NCBI GenBank assembly: GCA_041940025.1
Contig: JBGTSY010000003.1
Coordinates: forward strand, 288,875 to 352,874
Length of the DNA stretch: 64,000 bases
Direction: 5' to 3'
Source: UBA5859 sp041940025
Lineage (GTDB): Bacteria > Pseudomonadota > Gammaproteobacteria > UBA5859
The notes under the pieces were generated by a model that saw only the letters and a list, made by a program, of their open reading frames with translations, did not search any database and was not told where the DNA came from. The position numbers and the translations under genes are program-made. This document shows positions 54,839 to 63,738 of the stretch, in pieces. Every line of letters starts with the position of its first letter. Position 1 is the first letter of the stretch.

Positions 54839-55582
54839 ATGAAACAGGCTCTCGATACCCATTACACCCGACTGGCCAAAGACTATGACGATTTTCTGTA
54901 CTACTCACCGAACTTCGTACGCACCCTGACCGCAAAGATGATCGAGAAACTCCAGCTCAAGGAAGACGACACACTCGTGGATCTCGGTTGTGGCACCGGC
55001 ATCTACTCGCTGGATATCCTGAAGCAGATTTCCCTGAAAAAGCCGGTGATCGGCATCGACCCTTATCACGAAATGCTGGCTAGGATCCCCGAGAATACAC
55101 CCATCAAGCGCATGGCAATGGATGGCCTGGAATTTTCCCGACAACCCGGCACCTATGACAAGATCCTGATTAAAGAGACGGTCCACCACATCGAGGAACG
55201 CGACCAGCTATTCGCCAATCTCTATCAGCGGTTGACGCCAAACGGCATCCTGCTGTTAGTGCATGTACCGCCCGCTGTGCAATATCCACTGTTTCAAAAG
55301 GCACTGGAGCGCTGCCTGAATTGGCACGCTGACCCCAATCAACTCACCGAGCAACTCAAGCATGCCGGCTTCCGGGTCGAGTGCGATGCAGTTGACTACC
55401 CGCACGCCATTCCCAAGGAACAGTATTTTAAAATGGTCGAGGCCTGCTACATGTCCGCGCTGACCTCATTGAGTGTCGAAGAACTCCGTAAGGGTCTGAT
55501 TGAGATGGCGCTAAGGTACAAAGACGTCGAGGTACTAGAATTCGTTGACCACTTCGACTATCTCATCGCGATCCGTGACTAA
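54839..55582 (+). CDS. Class I SAM-dependent methyltransferase
   Basis: 247 residues from ATG 54839 (GGAGAAAAT upstream; frame open from 54809). SAM motif I L-V-D-L-G-C-G-T-G-I near 46-55, then I-G-I-D-P-Y and a post-motif F-S-R-Q-P-G-T-Y-D. Substrate unknown. It follows ehuA after 38 bp, so it may be in the same operon; it is not a typical BioC although a bioA-like gene follows. Confidence 0.8.
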   Translation: MKQALDTHYTRLAKDYDDFLYYSPNFVRTLTAKMIEKLQLKEDDTLVDLGCGTGIYSLDILKQISLKKPVIGIDPYHEMLARIPENTPIKRMAMDGLEFSRQPGTYDKILIKETVHHIEERDQLFANLYQRLTPNGILLLVHVPPAVQYPLFQKALERCLNWHADPNQLTEQLKHAGFRVECDAVDYPHAIPKEQYFKMVEACYMSALTSLSVEELRKGLIEMALRYKDVEVLEFVDHFDYLIAIRD

Positions 55583-55763
55583 GCCAGGGGAGACAACGAT
55601 GGATCTGCTTATGCCGAGTTTCACGAAGATGCCCGCACCGACGTTATATGCCAGTGCGAGATCCACATTCCCATATCGGAATCGCACTGCACCTTATTCA
55701 GATGTTGAGCGATTTTCCAAGATGGTATCTGATAATCAAATTTATGTTTTATAAGCCACTATT

Positions 55764-57068
55764 ATGAGTCATGACACATCACAAGATTCAAACGAGCAAG
55801 ACTGGACCGCAGCGGATCGTGCTTATGTCTGGCATCCTTACAGCTCTGTGGGCGCCGACCTTCCTGTATTCCCCGTGCAATCCGCTCAAGGGGTGCGCCT
55901 GCGTCTGAGTGACGGCCGAGAACTCATCGACGGCATGGCCTCTTGGTGGTGTGCCATCCACGGCTACAACCACCCGGTGATGAATCGTGCCATCGAGAAC
56001 CAGTTGAAGAACATGGCCCACGTGATGTTCGGCGGCCTCACCCACCGCCCAGCCTTGGAATTGGCCACCCAACTCGTTGCGTTGACCCCCGAATCATTGG
56101 AGACGGTATTTTTTGCCGATTCCGGATCGGTGGCGGTGGAGGTGTCCATGAAGATGGCAATTCAGTACTGGCACGCCCGCAGAAAACCGAACAAGCAACG
56201 TTTCGTCACCATCCGCAACGGCTACCATGGTGACACCTTTGGCGCTATGTCAGTGTGCGACCCAGTCACTGGTATGCATAGCCTGTTCTCACACTCGCTA
56301 CCTCAACAATATTTTGCCGATGCACCTCGTCCGCGCTTTGGCGAGCCGTGCCGCCAGGATGATCTGAATTCCCTGTGCGACATTCTAAAAGCGCACCATG
56401 CACAAATTGCAGCCTTGATCCTCGAGCCCATTGTACAGGGGGCCGGAGGCATGCGCTTTTATTCGGCCGACTTCCTGAAACAGGCACGTGAACTGTGTGA
56501 TAAATACGGAGTATTGCTAATTGCCGATGAAATAGCGACCGGTTTTGGCCGCACTGGACGGCTGTTTGCGTGTGAACATGCTCAGATCTCCCCGGATATC
56601 TTATGTATAGGCAAGGCCTTGACTGGGGGCTACCTCAGCCTCGCCGCCACCCTCACCACCAAGGAGATAGCCAACACCATTGCCCAAGGAGAACCGGGTG
56701 TGTTCATGCACGGCCCCACTTTCATGGCCAATCCGTTAGCCTGCACGGCGGGCATAACCAGTCTGCAACTGCTGCTCGACTCACCATGGCAAGACAGAAT
56801 CAACAACATCGAACACCGACTGGAGGCCGGACTCGCACCCTGCAGATCTTATGACCATGTGGCGGACGTGCGGGTACTGGGGGCGATTGGAGTCGTAGAG
56901 CTTAACCACCCTGTGGACATGCAAACCGTTCAGCCAAGCTTCGTAGATGCCGGCGTCTGGGTACGACCCTTCGGACGCCTGATCTACTTGATGCCGCCAT
57001 TTATCATCAATGACAATGATCTTCTGACACTTACCTCAGCAGTCAACCAGATCGTTAAAGATCTGTGA
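55764..57068 (+). CDS. bioA: Adenosylmethionine-8-amino-7-oxononanoate aminotransferase-like (BioA)
   Basis: 434 residues, class III PLP enzyme. BioA-specific features: V-W-H-P-Y-S-S near the start, S-W-W-C-A-I-H-G-Y-N-H-P, G-K-A-L-T-G-G (PLP lysine) and V-W-V-R-P-F-G-R-L-I-Y-L-M-P-P near the end. It would convert KAPA to DAPA in biotin synthesis. No other biotin gene is nearby; its place beside the ectoine importer raises the alternative of a diaminobutyrate-type transaminase, though the motifs favour BioA. Confidence 0.85.
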   Translation: MSHDTSQDSNEQDWTAADRAYVWHPYSSVGADLPVFPVQSAQGVRLRLSDGRELIDGMASWWCAIHGYNHPVMNRAIENQLKNMAHVMFGGLTHRPALELATQLVALTPESLETVFFADSGSVAVEVSMKMAIQYWHARRKPNKQRFVTIRNGYHGDTFGAMSVCDPVTGMHSLFSHSLPQQYFADAPRPRFGEPCRQDDLNSLCDILKAHHAQIAALILEPIVQGAGGMRFYSADFLKQARELCDKYGVLLIADEIATGFGRTGRLFACEHAQISPDILCIGKALTGGYLSLAATLTTKEIANTIAQGEPGVFMHGPTFMANPLACTAGITSLQLLLDSPWQDRINNIEHRLEAGLAPCRSYDHVADVRVLGAIGVVELNHPVDMQTVQPSFVDAGVWVRPFGRLIYLMPPFIINDNDLLTLTSAVNQIVKDL

Positions 57069-57446
57069 TCCGATATGGCCCGGTTCATCTGTTTTTTAAA
57101 CAGGTGGTCGCCCGTATCGCAAACAGTACGCCATACAATGGCGCACCCGAAGAGATGACTCACTCTCAAAGGGCCGCTCGCAGTCTCCGCTGTTTCTCTG
57201 TGCCCGTATCAAACTAAGAAGCACTAACCAACTCTTGCAGAAATTATAAGTACAAAACAAGTGCCCCAAGAAAGCGGCACCATGCGCTAAGTTGCTGGCC
57301 TCATGAACCCCTCCGACTAAGTTAAGTAAAAACTGCAAGTTACCCACTCCAGGCTCGCCCAGGTTGATCTTTGAAAAGAAACAGCGCTCAGCGTCTAGCC
57401 AAAGCCATTTTGGAGATCTGGCGTCGTCTGGTATTTCTTATTGTCT
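57069..57446. other. Intergenic region, no gene seen
   Basis: About 380 bp between bioA and a broken SDR gene. No supportable feature. Confidence 0.4.
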
Positions 57447-57756
57447 TCAGGTTGTGGTGAGGCCTCCATCCACCGCCAATATTTCATTTGTTATCCAGCT
57501 TGCTTGCTCTGAGGCCAGAAACAGCATTACATGGGCGATCTCTTCAGGGTTACCTAGGCGGCCAAGTGGGTACATGTTTCCGACCATGCCCATAAATTTC
57601 TGTTTTTATTTCGCTGATGCAAGGTTGATGTTTCTCTTAACCAACTTGGTAGCCACAGTGTCGGGGCCAATTGCATTAACACGAATGCCGTCACCCCCGA
57701 GTTCATGAGCTAAGGTTTTTGTTTAGGCGTTTATCGCTCCTTTGCTTAATGTGTTT
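57447..57756 (-). pseudogene. Broken short-chain dehydrogenase fragment
   Basis: Reading leftward, the sequence gives L-S-K-G-A-I-N-A, then T-L-A-H-E-L-G-G-D-G-I-R-V-N-A-I-G-P, and a final A-V-D-G-G-L-T-T-T before TGA, the C-terminal 100 residues of an SDR. Two in-frame TAA codons interrupt it, and the N-terminal Rossmann part is gone. The break at about 57756 coincides with the start of the LysR remnant. Confidence 0.75.
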
Positions 57757-57758
57757 CC

Positions 57759-58244
57759 CAACTGCTAGCCGATGTAGAAATTCGTATTGTTGAGATATCC
57801 GATTCCAAGCTGATTCAAAAACGAATTGAACATGTGAACACCTACCTGGTGGCTAAGACCGGCTGTTGGAAAAAGCAATCATTTAATGATTTATCTACGA
57901 CTCCGATTGTCACCCCAGATGTGTTGACTCGCTGGCGACTAAAACATAGTTCCAAACGAGAAGAAATAATGGCGATTCAACCTCGATACGCCAGTAATGA
58001 TTTGGCCGTGGTTAAAAGCATGGTGCAAAGCGGCAATGCGATAGGACCATTGCCGTATAGTGACGTGTACCAAGATATAAAATCCCACCAACTAGAAAGC
58101 ATTTTGCCAGAGTGGCAGGAGCCGCACTGGGTGGCTTATAGTGTATGGCCGGCTCGGCATTCATTATCAATTAGGGCTAAGACATTTTCGACTCAATTAA
58201 ATGAATACTTGCGAGCGCAGCCTTGGTTTGTGGTGGATGAGTAA
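57759..58244 (+). pseudogene. C-terminal LysR-regulator fragment
   Basis: An open frame from about 57759 reads L-L-A-D-V-E-I-R-I-V-E and continues through a GTG at 57834 to 58244, matching the substrate-binding domain of LysR regulators (A-S-N-D-L-A-V-V-K-S-M-V, Y-S-V-W-P-A-R-H). The DNA-binding half is absent. Probably a remnant left by a deletion joining it to the SDR fragment. Confidence 0.7.
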
Positions 58245-58671
58245 AAACGTTTGTCGGTTAATAAAACAACCATCAACTAGGACGATGGGCCTAAATGGTG
58301 GTGGTTTGGTTTTATGGCAATAGTACTGATCGAAGCATAACCGCCTTGGTTCTGTATCGCTGCGATTAAATATCCCGCCGTATCGTTCACGCTCAATATC
58401 GACAAGATGAACTGCTGAGCCACATCAAGTACGCGTGCCCTGGATAGAGCAAATACTTGCTTCAGTCGCCGCATTCAGTTCATGCTGCGATACCGCTCTG
58501 CGCCGGGTACCTGAGGCATTCCTTTACCTGCTGTAAGGATCAACTGCATAAGCTCTTGCCGGATGTTTGCCCGATCAACACGAAGCTGAATTGCGCAAGA
58601 ATCGGGTCGCCAGACAAACCGGTGCATATTAGCCTGATGATAACAAGATTGATGAAACGGAAAGGATGATC
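58245..58671. other. Intergenic region, no gene seen
   Basis: About 425 bp before the SDR gene. Only the ribosome-binding site AAAGGA (58661-58666) is clear. Confidence 0.4.
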
Positions 58672-59433
58672 ATGGCTTTGTTATCAAATAAAGTGGCAAT
58701 TGTGACAGGTGCCAGTTCAGGCATAGGGCGAGCATCGGCAAAATTATTTGCCCAGGAAGGGGCGCGTGTCATCATCGGTGCGCGGCGCGAAGAAAAACTG
58801 AAGGATCTCGCACGGGAGATTGAAGAGAGCGGCGGTGAGATCAGGGTCCTGGCCGGCGATGTCACAGACGAGGAGTACCACCAAGGCCTGGTTGATTTGG
58901 CCTTGTCGGAATTCGGCAAGTTAGATATTGCTTTTAACAATGCCGGCACATTAGGTAAGTCTGGGGCTTTGCCTGATTTATCTTTGCGAGATTGGAATGT
59001 GACGATTCAAACAAACCTCACCAGCGGATATCTAGCGGCGAAATATCAAATTCCGGCCATGCAAAGCAACGGCGGCTCTATTATTTTCACCGCCTCTTTT
59101 GTGGGCTATAGCGTTGGTTTCCCCCAGCAGGCTGCCTATGCCGCTAGCAAAGCAGGGCTGATCGGACTGACTAAATCCCTGGCCAGTGAATATGGGCCGC
59201 AAGGCATTCGCGTGAATGCGTTGTTGCCGGGCGGCACGGATACGGACATGGCTAAGGAGTTTGGCGACAATGCGGAAACACAGGAATTTGTGAAAAGCAT
59301 TCATGCGCTGAAACGCATTGCCCAGCCAGCGGAACAGGCACGCTCTGCGCTTTATCTGGCTTCTGATTTATCCAGCTTCACCACCGGGACGGCGATGCTG
59401 GTTGATGGCGGCGTCTCAGTAAATAAAACTTAG
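58672..59433 (+). CDS. SDR-family oxidoreductase
   Basis: 253 residues from ATG 58672, spaced 5 bp from AAAGGA (ATG 58666 lies in that site). Classical SDR: T-G-A-S-S-G-I-G cofactor loop, N-N-A-G, catalytic Tyr and Lys in Y-A-A-S-K, and L-V-D-G-G at the end. Substrate unknown. It lies 10 bp upstream of the ada-like gene, probably the same operon. Confidence 0.9.
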   Translation: MALLSNKVAIVTGASSGIGRASAKLFAQEGARVIIGARREEKLKDLAREIEESGGEIRVLAGDVTDEEYHQGLVDLALSEFGKLDIAFNNAGTLGKSGALPDLSLRDWNVTIQTNLTSGYLAAKYQIPAMQSNGGSIIFTASFVGYSVGFPQQAAYAASKAGLIGLTKSLASEYGPQGIRVNALLPGGTDTDMAKEFGDNAETQEFVKSIHALKRIAQPAEQARSALYLASDLSSFTTGTAMLVDGGVSVNKT

Positions 59434-59443
59434 GGCACGATGC

Positions 59444-60292
59444 ATGGCCAACCAAAAACAGATCGATTATCACCGCATAGAAAAAGCGATACATTTCATT
59501 CGTGAACATTTCAAAGCGCAACCCTCTTTGGATGAAATTGCGCAAGCCGTGCATGTCAGCCCATTTCATTTTCAAAAAATGTTCAGCGAATGGGCTGGTG
59601 TCAGTCCCAAGAAGTTCATGCAATATATCAGCCTCGATTATGCTAGAGCGTTGCTGAAAAACAACATGACCTTGATGGATGCGGCCTATGAAACCGGGTT
59701 GTCGAGACCGAGCCGTCTGCATGATTTGTTTGTTTCTATAGAAGGCATGACCCCCGGTGAGTTTAAAAATGGCGGCGCGGATCTCAAAATCAATTACTGT
59801 TTTGCTGCAAGCCCCTTCGGAAAAATCATTGTCGCCTCCACTCATAAAGGGGTGTGCCATATGCATTTTGAAGAGGATGAGCAAAAAGCCCTCCATGATT
59901 TGCAGGCGCGGTTTCCGGCTGCATTGTTCCATCAGATTGCGGATCAATTCCAACAGGATGCTCTGTTCATTTTTCAGCAGGACTGGCGACAGCTTGATCA
60001 AATCAAGCTGCATCTCGCCGGAACACCATTTCAGCTGAAAGTCTGGGAAAGCCTGTTAAAAATCCCCATGGGCACCGTATCCACCTATGGCAAAATCGCC
60101 CAGGACATTGGCAATGCAAAAGCCTCCCGCGCGGTCGGCTCGGCGATTGGCAGCAATCCTGTGGCTTTTCTAATTCCCTGTCACCGTGTCATTCAAAGCA
60201 GCGGTCAGGTGGGCGGTTATATGTGGGGACCAAACAAAAAGACCGCCATCATCGGCTGGGAAGCCGCCAGAACGGACGGGCATAATGACTGA
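59444..60292 (+). CDS. AraC-type HTH / O6-methylguanine methyltransferase fusion (Ada without sensor domain)
   Basis: 282 residues. Residues 10-110 are an AraC-type double HTH (L-D-E-I-A-Q-A-V-H-V-S-P-F-H-F); residues 115-275 are methylated-DNA-protein cysteine methyltransferase with the active-site P-C-H-R-V-I near 241. The Ada N-terminal zinc sensor domain is absent but encoded separately at 61.0 kb. Repairs O6-alkylguanine and probably regulates the operon. It overlaps the next gene. Confidence 0.92.
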   Translation: MANQKQIDYHRIEKAIHFIREHFKAQPSLDEIAQAVHVSPFHFQKMFSEWAGVSPKKFMQYISLDYARALLKNNMTLMDAAYETGLSRPSRLHDLFVSIEGMTPGEFKNGGADLKINYCFAASPFGKIIVASTHKGVCHMHFEEDEQKALHDLQARFPAALFHQIADQFQQDALFIFQQDWRQLDQIKLHLAGTPFQLKVWESLLKIPMGTVSTYGKIAQDIGNAKASRAVGSAIGSNPVAFLIPCHRVIQSSGQVGGYMWGPNKKTAIIGWEAARTDGHND

Positions 60293-60996
60293 TGTGGTCA
60301 ACCAGATCGAGTCCATAGATTGGCAAAGCGTGAACGATAAACTGAACCGTGCAGGTTATGCACAGATACCAGGGTTTCTCAATACCGCGCAGTGTGACAG
60401 CCTGATTGACCTGTTTGATCATCAAGCCGGCTTTCGCAAAACGGTGATGATGGAGCGTTACGGTTTCGGTCTGGGGTGTGACAAGTACTGGGATTACCCG
60501 TTGCCGGATCTGGTGCAGGACTGACGGGAAAACCTCTATCCGAAGCTGGTTCCGATAGCCAATTTATGGCTGAATCTACTGCGCATCACTGAGCGTTTTC
60601 CAGGGTCATACCAAGAGCGGCTAAAGGCCTGCCATGGGGCGGTACAGAAAAAGCCGACCCCCTTGATCTTAAAATATAGCGCAGGCGGTTTTAACACCCT
60701 GCATCAGGACTTATATGGCGAGTTCTATTTCCCGCTGCAAGCGGCTTGCTTTCTTAATGAACCCGATGAGGATGACACAGGCGGGGAATTCGTACTGACC
60801 GAACAAGTGCCCAGAGCGCAATCCAAAGCCAGTGTTAAAGCCGCAGCGCGGGGATATGATTATCTTCACCACGAATTTTAGGCCGGTCAAGGGCACGCGC
60901 GGCTATTATCGAGCCCATATGCGCCATGGCGTTAGCGAACTCCATCGCGGTGAGCGCTATACAATGGGCATTATTTTTCATGATGCGCAGAGCTAA
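60285..60996 (+). pseudogene. Disrupted 2OG-Fe(II) oxygenase gene in the alkylation operon
   Basis: From ATG 60285 the frame reads M-T-D-V-V-N-Q-I to a TGA at 60522, in the middle of conserved sequence (V-Q-D-stop-R-E-N-L-Y-P-K-L). It continues in the same frame with Y-S-A-G-G-F-N-T-L-H-Q-D-L-Y-G (iron-binding His-x-Asp) to about 60850. There a frameshift moves it to F-T-T-N-F-R-P-V-K-G-T-R-G-Y-Y-R and H-G-V-S-x-L-H-x-G, ending at TAA 60994. One nonsense change and one frameshift; sequencing error cannot be excluded. Confidence 0.8.
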
Positions 60997-61000
60997 TCCT

Positions 61001-61246
61001 ATGATCCGGCATAGTGACATTGATAATGATACGCTCAGACAACATATAAAAGATCGGACTATTCAATTTGGCGGGCATATTGGACTCAAAACCTATGGAA
61101 CCTTGGATTGCACATCCGGAAAACGAATGAAGCGCGAAAACCGGGTTTTCTTTGGCTTAGAAAAAGAGGCACTAGAAAAACGATTTCGACCGTGCGGCCA
61201 CTGTATGCGGGATAATTATCAACAATGGATCTCATTGAACAAATAG
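61001..61246 (+). CDS. Stand-alone Ada metal-binding-like domain
   Basis: 81 residues from ATG 61001, 5 bp after the upstream stop. Resembles the Ada N-terminal methylphosphotriester domain: Cys37 in L-D-C-T-S-G-K, and C-G-H-C (Cys65, Cys68). The second cysteine of the usual first pair (C-x3-C) is replaced by lysine, so only three of four zinc ligands are seen. It overlaps alkB by 22 bp. Probably the missing sensor half of Ada. Confidence 0.75.
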   Translation: MIRHSDIDNDTLRQHIKDRTIQFGGHIGLKTYGTLDCTSGKRMKRENRVFFGLEKEALEKRFRPCGHCMRDNYQQWISLNK

Positions 61247-61833
61247 ACGGCAAACCGCGTAATTTACTGCCCGGTGATGGTGTGGTGCACTATTACGGAC
61301 CCGTTATGGCGCAGATGGAGGCGGATCAGTACTTTAACGTTTTAATGCGCGAAATCCCTTGGCAACATGACGAGGCCATTATCTTTGGCAAAAAAATCAT
61401 CACCAAGCGCAAAGTCGCCTGGTATGCCGATCAGCCCTTTTCTTATACCTATTCCAAAACCACCAAAACCGCCCTGCCTTGGGTGCCAGTGTTGTCGACA
61501 TTAAAAGAGATTGTGCAATCTGAAAGCGGAGAAACCTATAACGCCTGCCTGCTTAATCTGTATCACGATGGCAGCGAAGGCATGGCCTGGCACAGTGATG
61601 GGGAAAAAGATCTAAAACGCAATGGGGTCATAGGTTCGCTGAGTTTAGGCGCACCGCGTCAGTTTTCATTCAAGCATAAGAAAACCAAAGAAACGGTTTC
61701 GCAAATTTTGGCCCATGGCAGCCTGCTTATTATGAAAGGAACCACCCAAACCCACTGGCTGCATCGTCTGCCGCCAACAAAAACCGTTCACACCCCTCGG
61801 ATTAACCTGACCTTCCGCACGATAGTGACTTAA
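61225..61833 (+). CDS. alkB: AlkB-like DNA dealkylase
   Basis: 202 residues, Fe(II)/2-oxoglutarate dioxygenase. Ligands His123 and Asp125 (W-H-S-D) and His180 (H-W-L-H-R-L-P); Arg192 and Arg198 in R-I-N-L-T-F-R bind 2-oxoglutarate. A nucleotide-recognition lid with P-F-S-Y-T-Y-S lies near 71-77, as in ALKBH2-type members. Repairs 1-methyladenine and 3-methylcytosine. Last gene of the alkylation operon. Confidence 0.92.
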   Translation: MDLIEQIDGKPRNLLPGDGVVHYYGPVMAQMEADQYFNVLMREIPWQHDEAIIFGKKIITKRKVAWYADQPFSYTYSKTTKTALPWVPVLSTLKEIVQSESGETYNACLLNLYHDGSEGMAWHSDGEKDLKRNGVIGSLSLGAPRQFSFKHKKTKETVSQILAHGSLLIMKGTTQTHWLHRLPPTKTVHTPRINLTFRTIVT

Positions 61834-61985
61834 GATGTAAGAAGACCACAATTATCTGCGAGTACTTTTCCAGGACGCCAACTTCCCCTATAACCGGCAA
61901 ATCGGTAAGATTTTGCACATGACTGGCCTAGTGGCTGCGGAATCATTGGAGAACAGCAAAGGTTGGTGTTTCGGCAATTAGTGTC

Positions 61986-63728
61986 TTAGGTATTAGTTAA
62001 CCAAACGGTTTGATAGGGTTCAAAATTCAGACTTTCTTCTTCCATGTCCAGAGCATGACCGCTTATCAAATCTGTGAATGCCATGTCATGATTCAAATTG
62101 ATACTGGATATCGAGATGGATTTGGTTTCATCCGTGATATTACTAATGCAATAAATAAACTGTTTGCTGTCTTCTGTATTGCGGTTAAAACCGAAAAAAT
62201 CATCACTAAAATACATCACATGTTGCGGGGCATTGGGGTGAAAAGCGGGCTGTCTTGAACGGATTTCTATAAGATTTTTTAATTGATAAAATATTTTGTG
62301 ATGATAATTATCTGTGTCGTTGAGATGTTTTTTCAAAATCTCATATTGCCATTGATGACGATTGATGCATCGGTTGTGGCCGGAGTTAAAACATCGAAGA
62401 TAATCATTGCCAGTACCCAGCAAGCTGTGCACATAAAACGCCGGCACGCCCTGTAAGCCAAGCATGATGGTGTGAGCACAGATGAAACGTTGAAAGTTAA
62501 ACTCATCCTCACCGGTAACAGAGCCTTTCAAGGCATCATATAAAGCGATATTGATTTCATAAGGTTTCTTCTCCTCATTGTTTAAGGCTCGCCAGGATAT
62601 TTTCCCGCCAAAGTTTTCCATGGTTTTGATGAACTGGCTTTCTTCTTCCTCTGATAAGAGTCCCTCTAAAGGCCGCAAACCAATACCGTCGTGTGAAGCA
62701 ATGAAATTGAAATAAGCAGTGCCCTGAACGGCCGATGGCATGGACATTAACCATTGCCGCAAATAATGGCTGTTTCCAGTAATTAATGTGTTCACCAACA
62801 GTGGGGGTAATGAAAAATTATAAATCCAGTGTGCTTCATTCTGGTTGCCGAAATACGACATGTTTTCAATATTGGGAATATTGGTTTCGGTGATGATCAC
62901 CGCATCAGGTTGCGCATATTCCACCAGGGTTCGTATTAATCGAACCATCTCATGGGTTTCATCCAGATTGATGCAACTCGTCCCCACCTTCTTCCACAAA
63001 AAAGCAATGGCATCCAAACGAAAGATCTTGACGCCCATATCAAGATAGAGCCGGATGATGGAAATGAACTTTTTTAAAACTTCAGGATTTCTGAAATCGA
63101 GGTCAACCTGATCCTGACTAAAGGTGCACCATACATATTTGATTCCGTCGACAGTTTCGACAGGATAAAGCAAACGATTGGTCCGAGGCCTGACAACTTG
63201 ACTGATATCATCCCCCACATCACAGGTAAAAAAGAAGTCTTTTCCTGGGGCAATTTGTTTTTGGAAATTATCAAACCATTTTCCTCGGGCAGAACAGTGA
63301 TTAATCACCAAATCTGCCATTAACTTGTATTCACTGGAGATATTCTGGATGTCATGCCAATCGCCCAGGCTTTCATTCACCGACGAAAAATCGATCACCG
63401 AGAATCCGTCATCGGAGCTATAGGGAAAGAAGGGCAAGATGTGTACGCTGGTTATAAAGTGTTTGCAATATTCATCGAGAAAGTGTTTCAGGTTTGCCAG
63501 TGGTTTCTCAGAATCAGATAAAAATGAGTCACCATAGGTGATCATGACTACATCCGTTTCATCCCAATGATTGACAAACTGTTCCGGACCTTCGTTAATT
63601 GATTCCAGACGCATAATAGCCATTAAATCTTTGGCTAAAGATCCCACAGAAGTCGATATATCAACCTCTCGATAGATAAATTCCAAATGATTTTCAATCA
63701 AGCAGGATAACTGCTGTGTGGGATCCAT
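61986..63728 (-). CDS. GH13_18 phosphorylase (sucrose or glucosylglycerate phosphorylase type)
   Basis: 580 residues. Catalytic nucleophile Asp239 (F-R-L-D-A-I-A-F-L), acid/base Glu281 (I-I-T-E-T-N) and third acid in A-S-H-D-G-I-G. The F-P-Y-S-S-D-D-G-F-S segment is typical of sucrose-phosphorylase-like subfamily 18 enzymes. The partner glycosyltransferase upstream suggests glucosylglycerate phosphorylase rather than sucrose phosphorylase, but substrate cannot be fixed from motifs. Confidence 0.85.
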   Translation of the reverse strand: MDPTQQLSCLIENHLEFIYREVDISTSVGSLAKDLMAIMRLESINEGPEQFVNHWDETDVVMITYGDSFLSDSEKPLANLKHFLDEYCKHFITSVHILPFFPYSSDDGFSVIDFSSVNESLGDWHDIQNISSEYKLMADLVINHCSARGKWFDNFQKQIAPGKDFFFTCDVGDDISQVVRPRTNRLLYPVETVDGIKYVWCTFSQDQVDLDFRNPEVLKKFISIIRLYLDMGVKIFRLDAIAFLWKKVGTSCINLDETHEMVRLIRTLVEYAQPDAVIITETNIPNIENMSYFGNQNEAHWIYNFSLPPLLVNTLITGNSHYLRQWLMSMPSAVQGTAYFNFIASHDGIGLRPLEGLLSEEEESQFIKTMENFGGKISWRALNNEEKKPYEINIALYDALKGSVTGEDEFNFQRFICAHTIMLGLQGVPAFYVHSLLGTGNDYLRCFNSGHNRCINRHQWQYEILKKHLNDTDNYHHKIFYQLKNLIEIRSRQPAFHPNAPQHVMYFSDDFFGFNRNTEDSKQFIYCISNITDETKSISISSINLNHDMAFTDLISGHALDMEEESLNFEPYQTVWLTNT

Positions 63729-63738
63729 GCTTTTGCCT

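Noticed and set aside
55764..57068. Aminotransferase beside the ectoine importer as DoeD (diaminobutyrate transaminase of ectoine breakdown)
   Set aside because: WHPYSS, the SWWCAIHGYNHP segment and the RPFGRLIYLMPP segment are BioA hallmarks, and no doeA/doeB genes are nearby. Kept only as an alternative.
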